A stretch of DNA of 64,000 nucleotides, taken from the NCBI RefSeq assembly GCF_030397665.1, contig NZ_JAPUBT010000001.1:1-64000 (forward strand), read 5' to 3'. This document shows positions 28,309 to 38,080 of the stretch, piece by piece. The notes under the pieces are model-generated. The model saw only the letters and a list, made by a program, of their open reading frames with translations. It was not told the DNA's origin and did no database searches. This DNA comes from Janthinobacterium sp. SUN073 (lineage in GTDB: Bacteria; Pseudomonadota; Gammaproteobacteria; Burkholderiales; Burkholderiaceae_D). The first letter of the stretch is position 1; each line of letters starts with the position of its first letter. The translations under genes were made by a program, and so were the position numbers.

Positions 28309-30582
28309 TCAAGCGAGGCGCAGCGGCAGGCTGCGCAGCCGTTTTCCCGTCAAACTGAACACGGCGTTGGCCACGGCCGGCGCAATCGGCGGCGTACCGG
28401 GCTCACCCACGCCTTCAGGGTGTTCCGCGCTGGCGATGATGATGGTTTCCACCTCGGGCGTCTGGCCCATGCGCAACACGGGATAGTCGTGGAAATTGCT
28501 CTGCTCGACTTTGCCATCCTTGAAGGTGATCTCGCCGCCCAGCGCCGCCGACAGGCCGAACAGCACGGCCGACTCCATCTGCTGGGCAATGATGTTCGGA
28601 TTGACGGCGATGCCACAATCGATGGCGCACACCACGCGCTGCACGCGGATCTCGCCGTTTTCCACGGAGACCTGCGCCACTTGCGCGACGATACTGCCGA
28701 ACGACTGGTGCAAGGCCACGCCGTGCGCATGGCCGGGCGGAGGACTGCCCGCCCTGGCGACTGCCGCATCGAGCACGGCCAGGTGGCGCGGATGTTTCAA
28801 TAGCATGGCGCGGCGGAAAGCGATGCCGTCCTGCCCGGCCGCATGCGCCAGCTCATCGATAAAACTTTCCTTGAAGAAGGCATTGTGCGAATGCCCCACG
28901 GAGCGCCAGTAGCCGATGGGAACGGGGCTGTCGGCGATCACGTGGGCGATGCGCTGGTTGGCGATTTCATACGGCATGTCGAATTCGCCTTCGGCCGTGG
29001 TCTTGTCCGGCCCCGCGCCAGGCAAGCCGAAGTTGCGCTGCAAAAACTGATGCGTGATGGAACCACTGACGGATTTATTATCCCAGGATGCGATGCGGCC
29101 GTGCTCGTCGAGGCGTGCCGCAAAGCGGGCCAGCGCGGCGGGACGGTACATATCGTGCTGCGTGTCCTGCTCGCGCGTCCACACCAGCTGCACCGGTGCG
29201 CCATCGCACTGCAGCGCGATGGCCACGGCTTGCGCGACCATATCCACTTCCAGGCGGCGGCCGAAACCGCCACCGAGCAGCAGCACCTCGATCGTCACAT
29301 CCTTCGCGTCGACGCCAGCCACTTTCGCCGCCACGTCGACGGCGATGCCGGGTGCCTGCGTCGAGACCCACAGCATCACCTTGCCATTTTTCACCTGCGC
29401 GGTGCAGTTGACGGGTTCCATGGCGGCGTGCGCGAGGAACGGCGCGCGGTACTCGGCGGTAACCTGCCGCAAACCCTGCGCGACCGTGCCTTCGACCTCG
29501 CCGCTGGAATAATAGGTAAAACCCGCGTCGCCATCGAGCAGGCGGGAGAATTCGGCAAAGACGCTCTCGCTGGACAAACCTGCCTGCGGCCCCGCCGTCC
29601 ACTGCACGGCCAGCGCCGCGGCCGCCGTCTTCGCGCGCCAGTACGTGTCGGCCACCACGGCCACGCAGGACACGCCGCGCTTGCCCAGTACCGGCGTCAG
29701 GTCCGCCACCTTTTTCACGCCAGGCATGGCCAGGATGGGCGCCGCATCGAACGACCCCAGGGTCTCGCCCAGGCGCGGCGGCAGCTGCAGGGCCGCGTAC
29801 AGCATGCCGGGCGGGCGCGCATCGATGCCGAAGCGCGCGCTGCCATTGACTTTCGACGGCGTGTCGCGGCGCGGCGCCGGCTGGCCGATCAGCTTGAAAT
29901 CCTTGGGCAGTTTCAGCACGGGCGTGCCCGGATCGATGGCGGCGGCGCGCTGCGCCAGGCTGGCGTAGCTGGCGCGCCGGCCATCCGGGTGCAGCACGTC
30001 ACCCTCCTGCGTGCGGCATTGCGCGGCCGGCACCTGCCACTGCGCGGCGGCGGCGGCCACCAGCATGGCGCGCGCGGACGCCCCCGCCTCGCGCATGGGC
30101 CCCCAGCCATCCTTCACGCTGGACGAGCCGCCCGTGACGATCACGCCCAGTTCGCGCGCCGCCTTGGCCACCGTCCATTGCGCCAGCGCCTTGACGCGGC
30201 CATGGTCGTCAGGGTGGAACGGCAGGCTATCCTTGAGCATGGCCACATTGCCGAAGATTTTATCCATCGGCGCCTGGATCAATTTGACGCTGGCCAGGGG
30301 TACGTCGAGCTCCTCGGCCACCAGCATCGGCAAGGCCGTATGCACGCCCTGCCCCATCTCGCTGCGCGGCATGGCCAGGAGGACACTGCCGTCGGCTTGA
30401 ATAGCCAGCCAACCGTTCAGCGCCACGGCGCCATCCTGGAGCGGCAGCGGCACGCTGCCGTGCAGGCGCTGGCGCGGCGGCAGCACGCCCCAGCCCAGCA
30501 CCAGGGCGCCCACGCCGGCCACGCCGAGGCCAAGGCCACCGAGCAGGAAACGGCGACGCGACGTGTTTTTTTCTCCGGCCAT
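28309..30582 (-). CDS. Tat-exported molybdopterin-binding subunit, isoquinoline 1-oxidoreductase beta (IorB) type
   Basis: A 757-residue xanthine-dehydrogenase-family large subunit that should bind molybdenum cytosine dinucleotide and hydroxylate an aldehyde or N-heterocycle. A twin-arginine signal (SRRRFLLGG, residues 8-16) precedes a hydrophobic stretch. Later motifs are MGQGVHTAL, GGGFGRRLEVD, YWRSVGHSHNAF and the active-site GVGEPGTPPIAPA with its conserved Glu. The small [2Fe-2S] partner (IorA) normally encoded next door is absent on both sides. It starts ten bases below the GGDEF-EAL gene and may share its transcript. Confidence 0.88.
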   Translation of the reverse strand: MAGEKNTSRRRFLLGGLGLGVAGVGALVLGWGVLPPRQRLHGSVPLPLQDGAVALNGWLAIQADGSVLLAMPRSEMGQGVHTALPMLVAEELDVPLASVKLIQAPMDKIFGNVAMLKDSLPFHPDDHGRVKALAQWTVAKAARELGVIVTGGSSSVKDGWGPMREAGASARAMLVAAAAAQWQVPAAQCRTQEGDVLHPDGRRASYASLAQRAAAIDPGTPVLKLPKDFKLIGQPAPRRDTPSKVNGSARFGIDARPPGMLYAALQLPPRLGETLGSFDAAPILAMPGVKKVADLTPVLGKRGVSCVAVVADTYWRAKTAAAALAVQWTAGPQAGLSSESVFAEFSRLLDGDAGFTYYSSGEVEGTVAQGLRQVTAEYRAPFLAHAAMEPVNCTAQVKNGKVMLWVSTQAPGIAVDVAAKVAGVDAKDVTIEVLLLGGGFGRRLEVDMVAQAVAIALQCDGAPVQLVWTREQDTQHDMYRPAALARFAARLDEHGRIASWDNKSVSGSITHQFLQRNFGLPGAGPDKTTAEGEFDMPYEIANQRIAHVIADSPVPIGYWRSVGHSHNAFFKESFIDELAHAAGQDGIAFRRAMLLKHPRHLAVLDAAVARAGSPPPGHAHGVALHQSFGSIVAQVAQVSVENGEIRVQRVVCAIDCGIAVNPNIIAQQMESAVLFGLSAALGGEITFKDGKVEQSNFHDYPVLRMGQTPEVETIIIASAEHPEGVGEPGTPPIAPAVANAVFSLTGKRLRSLPLRLA

Positions 30583-30592
30583 GGGATACCCT

Positions 30593-33500
30593 TTAATTAG
30601 TTAGTGGACGATCCAGCGGGTCGAGCCAGCGCTCCAGCATATCCTGCGCCAGCACCGGGCGGCTATAAAAATAACCTTGCGCCAGCTTGCAGCCATGGCG
30701 CAGCAGGAAAGCGGCCTGCTCTTCCGTCTCCACGCCCTCGGCGATCACCGACAAGTGCATGCTCTTGCCCAGCTGGATGATGGCAATCGCGATCGCTTCA
30801 TCATTGACGTCCGTCGAGATATCCTTGATGAAGGAGCGGTCGATCTTCAAGGTCTGCACGGGCAGCTGCTTCAGGTAGGCAAGCGAGGAGTAACCGGTGC
30901 CGAAGTCGTCGATGGCCAGCCCCACGCCGATGGCGTGCAGATCGTTGATGAAACCGAGCGCGTCGCCCGTGTTCATGATGACCGATTCCGTCACTTCCAG
31001 CTGCAGGCGCTGCGGCTCCAGGCCCGTTTCCTTCAAAATATCGGCCACCATGCCGGCGATGCTGCCCCGCTCGAACTGTTTCACGGACAGGTTGACGGCC
31101 ATCTTCGGTACGCGCAAGCCCTGCGCCTGCCAGCGCATCATCTGGCGGCACGCTTCGTCGAGCACCCATTTGCCCAGCTGGTTGATGAAACCGCTGTCCT
31201 CGGCCAGCGGGATGAAGCGCACTGGCGGCACCAGGCCCAGTTCCGGGTGGTTCCAGCGCACCAGCGCCTCGACGCCGACCAGGCGGCCCGTGTCGATTTC
31301 CACCTGCGGCTGGTAATTCAGGAACATCTCGTTCTTTTCCAGCGAGCGGCGCAGGAAGGTTTCCAGGCGCAGGCGCTCGACACCTTCGCCCGTCATCGAC
31401 GGCGCATAGAAGCGGTAGCCGTTGCGCCCGCGCGCCTTGGCCTGGTACATGGCCACGTCGGCATTGCGGATCAGCATGTTCAAGTCCAGCGCGTCATCCG
31501 GATACAGGCTGATGCCCACGCTGCACGTGACGAACAATTCATGGTCGGCCACCGTAAACGGCTGCTCGAACATGGTCATCAGCTTCTCCGCCACCTGCGT
31601 GGCGCCGTACTCGCCATCGACGCGCTCGAGCAGCACGATGAATTCGTCGCCGCCCAGGCGCGCCAGGGTGTCGCCCTCGCGCAGGCGGGCCGCCAGCTGG
31701 CTGGCCACCTTTTGCAGCAATTCATCGCCGATATGGTGGCCCAGCGTATCGTTGACATTCTTGAAGCGGTCCAGGTCGATGAACAGGATGGCCAGCTGCT
31801 CCTGGTCGCGCGCGGCGCGCAGCAGGGCGTGCTGCAGGCGGTCGTGGAACAGCAGGCGGTTCGGCAGCGCCGTCAGCGGATCGTGGTGCGCCATGTGGTC
31901 GAGCTTTTCCTGCGATTCCTTGAGCAGGGTGATATCGCTGAACACGCCCACATAATGCGTGGTGACGCCATGCGTGTCGCGCACGGCGCTGATGGTCAGC
32001 CACTCCAGGTAGATGTCGCCGTTCTTTCGCTGGTGCCAGATCTCGCCGCGCCAGAAACCGCTGGCCTTCAGCTCGTGCCACATGGCGTCGTAAAACGCCG
32101 CGTCGTGGCGCTGCGAACGCGTCAGCGACGAGTGCCGTCCCAGCGCCTCGGCTTCATGGTAACCCGTAATCTGCGTGAAGGCCGGGTTGACGGCGACGAT
32201 GATGCCGGCGGGATCGACCACCATCACGCCATCGGCGATATGTTCCAGCACGGTGGCCGACAGGCGCAGCTTTTCCTCGGCTTCCTTGCGCGAGGTGATG
32301 TCGGCATACACCCAGATGCTGCCGTCGTTGGGGTGCAGCGGATCGAGCGCGCAACCGCTGACCAGGGCCCAGAACTGGCTGCCGTCCTGGCGCAGGTAGT
32401 GGCGCTCCTCGCTGAAGTCGCCGCCAGCCGCCAGGGCCGGATACTGGCGCTCGCCCGCCGCCTCGAACTCGAAGTGCGAGGGGAAGACGATGGCGGTCGA
32501 ACAGCCCGTCATTTCGCCGTGAGCGTAGCCGAACAGCTCCTCGCAGCGGCGGTTGACGGAAATGATGCGGCGGTGGCGCACGAACATCACGCCGAACATC
32601 ACATTGTCGAGGATGGCGCTCTGCTCCGTCAGCAGCGCCTCGATGCGCATCTCGTGGTGCTTGCGCTGGCTGATGTCGGCAATGATGCCATCGACCCAGA
32701 CGACGCCCTGCTCACCCGCCTGCGGCTGGCCATTCTCGGCTACCCAGCGCTCGATGCCGAAGGCGTCGATGATGCGGTATTCCAGCGCATACGGTCGCAC
32801 CTCATGCACCGCCTGGCGCACGGCGCGGCGGTGCTCGCGGCGGTCTTCCGGGCAGATCAGGTCGGCCCAGGCGTGCGTGCTGCCGCGCATGAACTGGCGC
32901 GCCGAATAGCCGGCGATGTCTTCGATGGCATCGCTGACGAAATCGATGGGGCCATCGGGCCGGTAGCGGAAGACGGCGCCCGGCACTTGCGTGACGATGG
33001 TGCGGAAACGCTCTTCGCGCTGTCCCACATCCTCGAACAGCTGGCGGATGGCCGCGCGCATTTGCTCGAGCTGGGCCGTCAGGCGACCCAGCTCGTCATT
33101 GCTGTGCGAGGCCAGCGGCGTGTCAAAATCGCCGTGCGACAGGCGGTCGGAAAAGCGCGTCAGGCGGCGCAGGGGTTTCAACAGGCGGCGGTTCAGGAAC
33201 AGCACGATCAGCGCCATCGACACGGCCAGCTGTGCGCCCAACACGAAAATATACGATCTCTGCTTTTCGCGCAGCTCCTGCTGGCTGCGCGCATCGTCCA
33301 TCTCGACGACGACGTGGCCGATGCGCTCGCCGCGCACGAGAATGTCGCGCTCGGCGCGGTACAGATTGCCCACGGGCCGCTGCGGCGCCTGCAGGCGGAT
33401 GAATTCCGTGTCGCCCTGCCCCAGCACCTTCACCAGCAGCACGGCGCGGTCGCGCATCACCGACTCGACCAGCGAATGGGCCGATTCCGCATTCATGTTC

Positions 33501-33745
33501 CACAGCGATTCCTGCATGCCCAGCGCCAGGATGTCGGCATTGCGCTGCAAGGCTTCGTTCAGGCTGGTGCGCGCCGACTGGCGTTCATGCACGCCGACCA
33601 GCAGATAGCTGCCGAAGATGGCGGGCACGACCAGGCCGCCAAACACCACCAGCAGCAAGGCGCCATAGATCGACGAGCCGTACAGCACACGCAGGCTGGC
33701 GCGCAGGCGCTGATAGGGCGAATTAAACATGCGGCAACAGGGCAA
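30593..33745 (-). CDS. membrane-bound PAS-GGDEF-EAL cyclic-di-GMP protein
   Basis: The 1050 residues hold an N-terminal membrane helix (about 27-50), a periplasmic sensor region, a second helix (about 168-185), a HAMP-like linker, three PAS domains (about 245-370, 375-500, 505-625), a GGDEF domain with intact RLGGDEF, and a C-terminal EAL domain with GVEALVRW and DDFGTGYSSL. Both catalytic halves look active, so it could make or break c-di-GMP depending on signal. An ATG at 33730 (MFNSPYQ) is an alternative start. It is just upstream of the molybdenum hydroxylase gene. Confidence 0.94.
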   Translation of the reverse strand: MPCCRMFNSPYQRLRASLRVLYGSSIYGALLLVVFGGLVVPAIFGSYLLVGVHERQSARTSLNEALQRNADILALGMQESLWNMNAESAHSLVESVMRDRAVLLVKVLGQGDTEFIRLQAPQRPVGNLYRAERDILVRGERIGHVVVEMDDARSQQELREKQRSYIFVLGAQLAVSMALIVLFLNRRLLKPLRRLTRFSDRLSHGDFDTPLASHSNDELGRLTAQLEQMRAAIRQLFEDVGQREERFRTIVTQVPGAVFRYRPDGPIDFVSDAIEDIAGYSARQFMRGSTHAWADLICPEDRREHRRAVRQAVHEVRPYALEYRIIDAFGIERWVAENGQPQAGEQGVVWVDGIIADISQRKHHEMRIEALLTEQSAILDNVMFGVMFVRHRRIISVNRRCEELFGYAHGEMTGCSTAIVFPSHFEFEAAGERQYPALAAGGDFSEERHYLRQDGSQFWALVSGCALDPLHPNDGSIWVYADITSRKEAEEKLRLSATVLEHIADGVMVVDPAGIIVAVNPAFTQITGYHEAEALGRHSSLTRSQRHDAAFYDAMWHELKASGFWRGEIWHQRKNGDIYLEWLTISAVRDTHGVTTHYVGVFSDITLLKESQEKLDHMAHHDPLTALPNRLLFHDRLQHALLRAARDQEQLAILFIDLDRFKNVNDTLGHHIGDELLQKVASQLAARLREGDTLARLGGDEFIVLLERVDGEYGATQVAEKLMTMFEQPFTVADHELFVTCSVGISLYPDDALDLNMLIRNADVAMYQAKARGRNGYRFYAPSMTGEGVERLRLETFLRRSLEKNEMFLNYQPQVEIDTGRLVGVEALVRWNHPELGLVPPVRFIPLAEDSGFINQLGKWVLDEACRQMMRWQAQGLRVPKMAVNLSVKQFERGSIAGMVADILKETGLEPQRLQLEVTESVIMNTGDALGFINDLHAIGVGLAIDDFGTGYSSLAYLKQLPVQTLKIDRSFIKDISTDVNDEAIAIAIIQLGKSMHLSVIAEGVETEEQAAFLLRHGCKLAQGYFYSRPVLAQDMLERWLDPLDRPLTN

Positions 33746-33990
33746 CAGGGATCAGGCAGGCGGTCATGGAACTTTACAGGGGATCCGGGTGATAAGGCGG
33801 GAAGAAACTTTTTCAAGAGCAATTATGCATGGAAAAAGCGGGGGAAGTCACCAATAAACACGCGCCAACGGCAACCTCATGCCATATACACTGGGCTGAA
33901 AAACCACACGCGGACCGGCGCGCCGGGCCAGCGCCAGCAGAAAAACGCGCAGCTTGCTATCATCGCGCCACTTTACCTCGAGGAACCATC

Positions 33991-34497
33991 ATGACCTTCT
34001 CCATCTACTCCGCTTCCATCCCCGTCTTTAAACAGATCCTGGGCAGCCTGGCCGCCATCCTGGACAAGGCGGAAACGCACGCACAAGACAAGAAAATCGA
34101 CCCGAACGCCCTGCTGCAATTCCGTTTGTTCCCGGACATGCTGCCCTTCGTGCGCCAGATCCAGATCGCCACCGACTTCGCCAAGGGCTGCGGCGCGCGC
34201 CTGGCCGGCGTGGCCGTGCCACCGTATGAAGACAGCGAACAGAGCTTTGCGGAACTGAAAGCGCGCATCGTGAAAACCATCGCCTTCCTGGAAAGCCTGC
34301 CGCAAGCGGACATCGACGGCAGCGAAACGCGCGCCATCACCACCGGCAGCGGCGAAAAGACCAAGCACTTCACGGGCCAGACGTATCTGTTCCACTACGC
34401 GCTGCCGCACTTCTTCTTCCACGCGACGACGGCGTACGACATCCTGCGCCACAATGGTATCGAAGTCGGCAAGAAGGATTTTATCGGTAGCTATTAA
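33991..34497 (+). CDS. DUF1993 family protein
   Basis: The 168 residues begin MTFSIYSASIPVFKQIL and include FRLFPDMLPFVRQIQ and YLFHYALPHFFFHATTAYDILR. This all-helical pattern matches DUF1993, a distant relative of DinB-like four-helix bundles; no enzyme activity is known. The ATG at 33991 follows GAGGAA closely and is preferred over longer in-frame readings. It stands alone between the divergent GGDEF-EAL gene and the leftward DUF1415/DUF1289 pair. Confidence 0.88.
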   Translation: MTFSIYSASIPVFKQILGSLAAILDKAETHAQDKKIDPNALLQFRLFPDMLPFVRQIQIATDFAKGCGARLAGVAVPPYEDSEQSFAELKARIVKTIAFLESLPQADIDGSETRAITTGSGEKTKHFTGQTYLFHYALPHFFFHATTAYDILRHNGIEVGKKDFIGSY

Positions 34498-34517
34498 TCG
34501 CTAGCGTCAACAGTACC

Positions 34518-34581
34518 GGGGTCAGATCCTCAATGCCGTCCACACAAAAGTCATCGCTGACATGTGAGGGGGTCTGACCCC
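34518..34581. repeat. GGGGTCAGA...TCTGACCCC dispersed repeat, split copy
   Basis: Left arm GGGGTCAGATCC and right arm GGGGTCTGACCCC are the same units as at 4610 and 25677, but 39 bases separate them. It lies 20 bases beyond the DUF1993 stop. Confidence 0.75.
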
Positions 34582-34602
34582 AGCAGTTGCAGTTGGGTTA
34601 AA

Positions 34603-34797
34603 TCAAGTATTCCGGCGCGGATACCCTTGAGAAAGAATCCGCACCCACACCACTTCCTTCTCTTCATCCGTCATCGACACCCAGTGGGCCACTTCCACCA
34701 CGCTACGGCCGCAGCCACGGCAGATTTCGTCGAAGGTGGTCGAGCAGACCGCCACGCAGGGCGTATCGGGACGGGGCGGCAATTCCTTGTCAGCCAT
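34603..34797 (-). CDS. DUF1289 family small cysteine protein
   Basis: The 64 residues contain the DUF1289 signature with four cysteines, CVAVCSTTF...CRGCGR, followed by EVAHWVSMTDEEK. The spacing suggests a metal or iron-sulfur site, but none has been shown here. Its ATG shares one base with the DUF1415 stop (TGATG), so the two are translationally coupled. Confidence 0.9.
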   Translation of the reverse strand: MADKELPPRPDTPCVAVCSTTFDEICRGCGRSVVEVAHWVSMTDEEKEVVWVRILSQGYPRRNT

Positions 34798-35375
34798 CAG
34801 GATACCTTCGGCAAGCCGAGCTTTTCCCAGCCTTCGGTGCCCAGCGCTTCCAGCGTGGCGATATTCTTGTCAAAGATGTCCGACGCTTCCGGGAACGCCT
34901 CGACGGCGCGCGCTATGCTGTCTTCGCGCAGCAGGTGCAAGGTCGGATAGGGCGAGCGGTTGGTGTAGTTGCTGATGTCGTCCTCGAACGTCTCGGCAAA
35001 TTGGTAGTTCGGATGGAAGCTGGCCACTTGCAGTTCGCCAGCCAGGTGCATGTCTTCCACGGCCGCGTCGGCCACATCGAGAAACTCGTTGTAGTCGAGG
35101 AAATCGGTCAAGGTGTACGGATGAATCAGCAAGGTCGTGTCGATCTGCTCGGGGTCCGTGTCGGCCAGGGTTTGCAGCTCGTCCATCAGCATCGCCAGCA
35201 AATCTTCCGGATTGCCCGATTCGCACACCACATAGCGGATCTGCTTCTTGACGTGCACGGCCTTGGCGAACGGGCACAGGTTCAGGCCGATCACGGCCTT
35301 TTCCAGCCAGGCAACGGTATTGGCGATGATGACGGCGTTGTCGTCGTCGTGGCGCGGCGGGGTGTTCATATGCAT
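34797..35375 (-). CDS. DUF1415 family protein
   Basis: The 192 residues match DUF1415 by VIGLNLCPFAKAV near residue 30 and by the later TLLIHPYTLTDFLDYNEFLD and FHPNYQFA segments. The family is widespread in proteobacteria and has no established function. MHMN gives two possible starts three and six bases apart in effect. It is the first gene of a two-gene unit with the DUF1289 gene. Confidence 0.9.
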   Translation of the reverse strand: MHMNTPPRHDDDNAVIIANTVAWLEKAVIGLNLCPFAKAVHVKKQIRYVVCESGNPEDLLAMLMDELQTLADTDPEQIDTTLLIHPYTLTDFLDYNEFLDVADAAVEDMHLAGELQVASFHPNYQFAETFEDDISNYTNRSPYPTLHLLREDSIARAVEAFPEASDIFDKNIATLEALGTEGWEKLGLPKVS

Positions 35376-35708
35376 GACTCTCTATCAATATGGCGGCCGG
35401 CAGCCCAATGGCCGGCCAAAGCCAAATTGTACGCACTCTTTGCGCAGTCTCATACTGAACGGCTGCCAGGCTTGCGCCATCGTCCTCGCCATGTATGCTA
35501 TAACAGCGGCCGAATCACGCATCGGGCAAATTAAATTTGCAATAATGACAGCATCTACGAATGGAAACCCAGCCGTTTCCCACTTATTGCCGCGTATTTC
35601 CTGTCATCATGCTGACATAATTCTTGACTCCAGCATGTGGATATACGTACACTCGCAGCTTGATCATGGGTCTGTCCGATGTTTCTCCGACGACAACAAT
35701 GGAACACT
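35376..35708. other. divergent intergenic stretch between DUF1415 and lytic transglycosylase genes
   Basis: No gene is visible. A GGCCGGC/GGCCGGCC inverted repeat lies near 35394-35419. A TTGACT box near 35625 could be a -35 for the rightward gene, but no matching -10 is clear. Confidence 0.4.
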
Positions 35709-37124
35709 ATGCACGAAAACTCCTTTAAATCTACCGTCCTGGCGGCGTTGGCCCTGGCGCTTGCGCCCGCCCTCAGCCAGGCGTACGAAGCCGGTGTTGA
35801 GAGCGATAACGCGCCAGTCGCCGCCGCCACCGCACCGGCCCTGATCCCGATGACCGCCCAGGTCACGGCGAAACTCCCCACCCTCGATAACCGCCTGCAA
35901 AAGACCGACCGTCTGCTGAAAAACCTCAGCGACAATTCCGATCCGCTGCGCGAAGCCGACGTCTGGGGCCGCATCCGCAGCGGCTATGCAATTCCCGATA
36001 TCAACAACCAGCTGGTGGCCAACCACGTCAACTGGTACGCCACCCGCCCCGACTACATCGCCCGCACCACGGCGCGCGCCTCGCGCTACATCTTCCACGT
36101 GGTACAGGAACTGGAAAAGCGCGGCATGCCGACGGAGCTGGCCTTGCTGCCGTTCATCGAGTCCGCCTTCAACCCGCAGGCCTTCTCCAGCGCCAATGCG
36201 GCCGGCATGTGGCAATTCGTGCCTGCCACGGGACGCGATTTCAACCTCAAGCAAAACATGTTCAAGGACGAGCGCCGCGGTGTGCTGGCCTCGACCGACG
36301 CGGCCCTGACGTATCTGCAGCGCCTGTATGACATGTTTGGCGACTGGCAACTGGCACTGGCCGCCTACAACTGGGGCGAAGGCTCGGTGCAGCGCGCCAT
36401 CAAGAAAAACCAGGCGCTGGGCAAACCGACCGACTTCGAAAGCCTGGCCGACCTGATGCCGGCCGAAACACGCAACTACGTACCCAAGCTGCAAGCGGTG
36501 AAAAACATCATCGCCAATCCGGCCCAGTTCGGCCTGACCCTGCCCGTGGTCGACAACCAGCCGTACTTCACGGCCATCGACAAGACCAGCGACATCGACA
36601 TCACCGTCGCCGCACAGCTGGCCGAACTGTCGATGGATGAATTCAAGGCCCTGAATCCGCAATTTAACCGCCCCGTCATCATCGGCGGCGAAAAGACCAA
36701 GATTCTGTTGCCGCAAGAAAACGCCGCCAAGTTCACCACCAACCTGGCGCAATGGGGCCATGCCTTGTCGAGCTGGACCACGCACAAGATCACCAATGCG
36801 CGCGAACGCATCGAAACCCTGGCGTCGAAATTCGGCACCACGGCCGACGTGCTGCGCCAGGCCAACAACATTCCCCAACGCACCAGCCTGCGCGCCGGCT
36901 CCACCATCCTCGTGCCGAAGACTTCGGCCACGATGAACAAGGACATCACCCAGGAAATCGCCGACAGCGCCACCATGCTGCTGGAAGCGGACCGTCCGGA
37001 ACGGGCCGCCAAGGCACTGCGCCGCGCCGCCAAGGGCGGCAAGGTGCAAGCCGCGCCAATTTCCCTGGTGAAACCGCGCATCCAGCGCGGCGGCGGCAAC
37101 AGTCGCGCCAAGGCCCGTCACTGA
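35709..37124 (+). CDS. MltD-type membrane-bound lytic murein transglycosylase with LysM
   Basis: The enzyme cleaves peptidoglycan between MurNAc and GlcNAc, leaving anhydro-MurNAc. The 471 residues have a signal peptide (to about residue 25), an SLT domain with the catalytic E151 in LLPFIESAFNPQAFS and the motifs AAGMWQFVPATGR and AAYNWGEGSV, and a C-terminal LysM repeat (about 355-405, ETLASKFGTTADVLRQ). E. coli MltD is a lipoprotein; no lipobox cysteine is visible here. ATG 35709 is chosen because a signal peptide follows it directly. The basic C-terminus ends RAKARH. Confidence 0.92.
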   Translation: MHENSFKSTVLAALALALAPALSQAYEAGVESDNAPVAAATAPALIPMTAQVTAKLPTLDNRLQKTDRLLKNLSDNSDPLREADVWGRIRSGYAIPDINNQLVANHVNWYATRPDYIARTTARASRYIFHVVQELEKRGMPTELALLPFIESAFNPQAFSSANAAGMWQFVPATGRDFNLKQNMFKDERRGVLASTDAALTYLQRLYDMFGDWQLALAAYNWGEGSVQRAIKKNQALGKPTDFESLADLMPAETRNYVPKLQAVKNIIANPAQFGLTLPVVDNQPYFTAIDKTSDIDITVAAQLAELSMDEFKALNPQFNRPVIIGGEKTKILLPQENAAKFTTNLAQWGHALSSWTTHKITNARERIETLASKFGTTADVLRQANNIPQRTSLRAGSTILVPKTSATMNKDITQEIADSATMLLEADRPERAAKALRRAAKGGKVQAAPISLVKPRIQRGGGNSRAKARH

Positions 37125-37219
37125 TCGTCTGATCTGTATAGCGCTACCTCGCCGGCCGCCACAGCTTTGCTGTCGCGGCCGGTTGCACATCCGCCCACCC
37201 CACCCAGACAGGAGTCGTC

Positions 37220-38008
37220 ATGGCTTTCTTGCAAGGCAAAAAAATCCTCATCACGGGCCTGTTGTCGAACCGCTCCATCGCCTACGGCATCGCCAAGGCT
37301 TGCCACCGCGAAGGCGCGACCCTCGCCTTCACCTATGTGGGCGAGCGCTTCAAGGAACGCATCACGGAATTTGCGGCCGAATTCGGCAGCGAACTGGTCT
37401 TCGACTGCGACGTGTCCAGCGATGAACAGATCAGCGCCGTCTTCAGCGACCTGGCGCAGCATTGGGAACATTTGGACGGCCTGGTGCACGCCATCGGCTT
37501 TGCGCCGCGCGAGGCGATCGCCGGCGACTTTCTCGACGGCCTGTCGCGCGACAGCTTCCGCATCGCGCACGATATTTCCGCCTACAGTTTTCCTGCCATG
37601 GCCAAGGCCGCGCTACCCCTGCTGCATCCGGGCGCCTCGGTCCTGACCCTGACTTACCTGGGCGCCGTGCGCGCCGTACCCTATTACAACACCATGGGCC
37701 TGGCCAAGGCTTCGCTGGAAGCGTCCGTGCGCTACCTGGCCGAATCGCTGGGCCCGCGCGGCATCCGCGCCAACGGCATTTCCGCCGGCCCCATCAAGAC
37801 CCTGGCCGCCACCGGCATCAAGGATTTCAGTAAACTGCTGGGCTTTGTGGCGGAACACGCCCCGCTGCGCCGCAACGTCACCATCGAGGAAGTCGGCAAC
37901 ACGGCCGCCTTCCTGCTGTCCGACCTCGCGTCGGGTATCACGGGCGAGATTACTTACGTCGATGGCGGCTTTTCGCAAGTGATGGCCGTCAATCCCGAAG
38001 TAGAGTAA
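37220..38008 (+). CDS. fabI: NADH-dependent enoyl-ACP reductase
   Basis: FabI performs the last reduction in each fatty-acid elongation round and is the triclosan target. The 262 residues start [21 protein letters not shown] and carry Y146, Y156 and K163, the E. coli FabI active-site positions, in LTYLGAV and [14 protein letters not shown] lies seven bases before the ATG. It is far from the main fab cluster at 18184-22647, which is usual. A palindrome and a two-gene module follow it. Confidence 0.97.
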   Translation: MAFLQGKKILITGLLSNRSIAYGIAKACHREGATLAFTYVGERFKERITEFAAEFGSELVFDCDVSSDEQISAVFSDLAQHWEHLDGLVHAIGFAPREAIAGDFLDGLSRDSFRIAHDISAYSFPAMAKAALPLLHPGASVLTLTYLGAVRAVPYYNTMGLAKASLEASVRYLAESLGPRGIRANGISAGPIKTLAATGIKDFSKLLGFVAEHAPLRRNVTIEEVGNTAAFLLSDLASGITGEITYVDGGFSQVMAVNPEVE

Positions 38009-38024
38009 TGCAGTGATGGTCGAT

Positions 38025-38056
38025 ATTTCTCGGTTGTCACTTGACAACCGAGAAAT
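38025..38056. promoter_or_regulatory. perfect palindromic operator over the -35 of the toxin-like/HTH pair
   Basis: Arms ATTTCTCGGTTGTCA and TGACAACCGAGAAAT are perfect inverted copies separated by CT. A consensus TTGACA (38041-38046) lies inside the palindrome, and TACATT (38064-38069) follows after exactly 17 bases. This is the layout of an autorepressed promoter. No T-run follows, so a terminator role for fabI is less likely. The predicted transcript start would be only a few bases before the ATG at 38081. Confidence 0.8.
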
Positions 38057-38080
38057 GTTGACATACATTGGAGACATCAC

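Noticed and set aside
30677..33994. 1105-codon rightward open frame opposite the GGDEF-EAL gene
   Set aside because: It is an antisense shadow created by high-GC codon use; the leftward frame has full GGDEF, EAL and PAS motifs.
38025..38056. Palindrome after fabI as its terminator
   Set aside because: No T-run on either strand, and a consensus -35 lies within it, so an operator is more likely.
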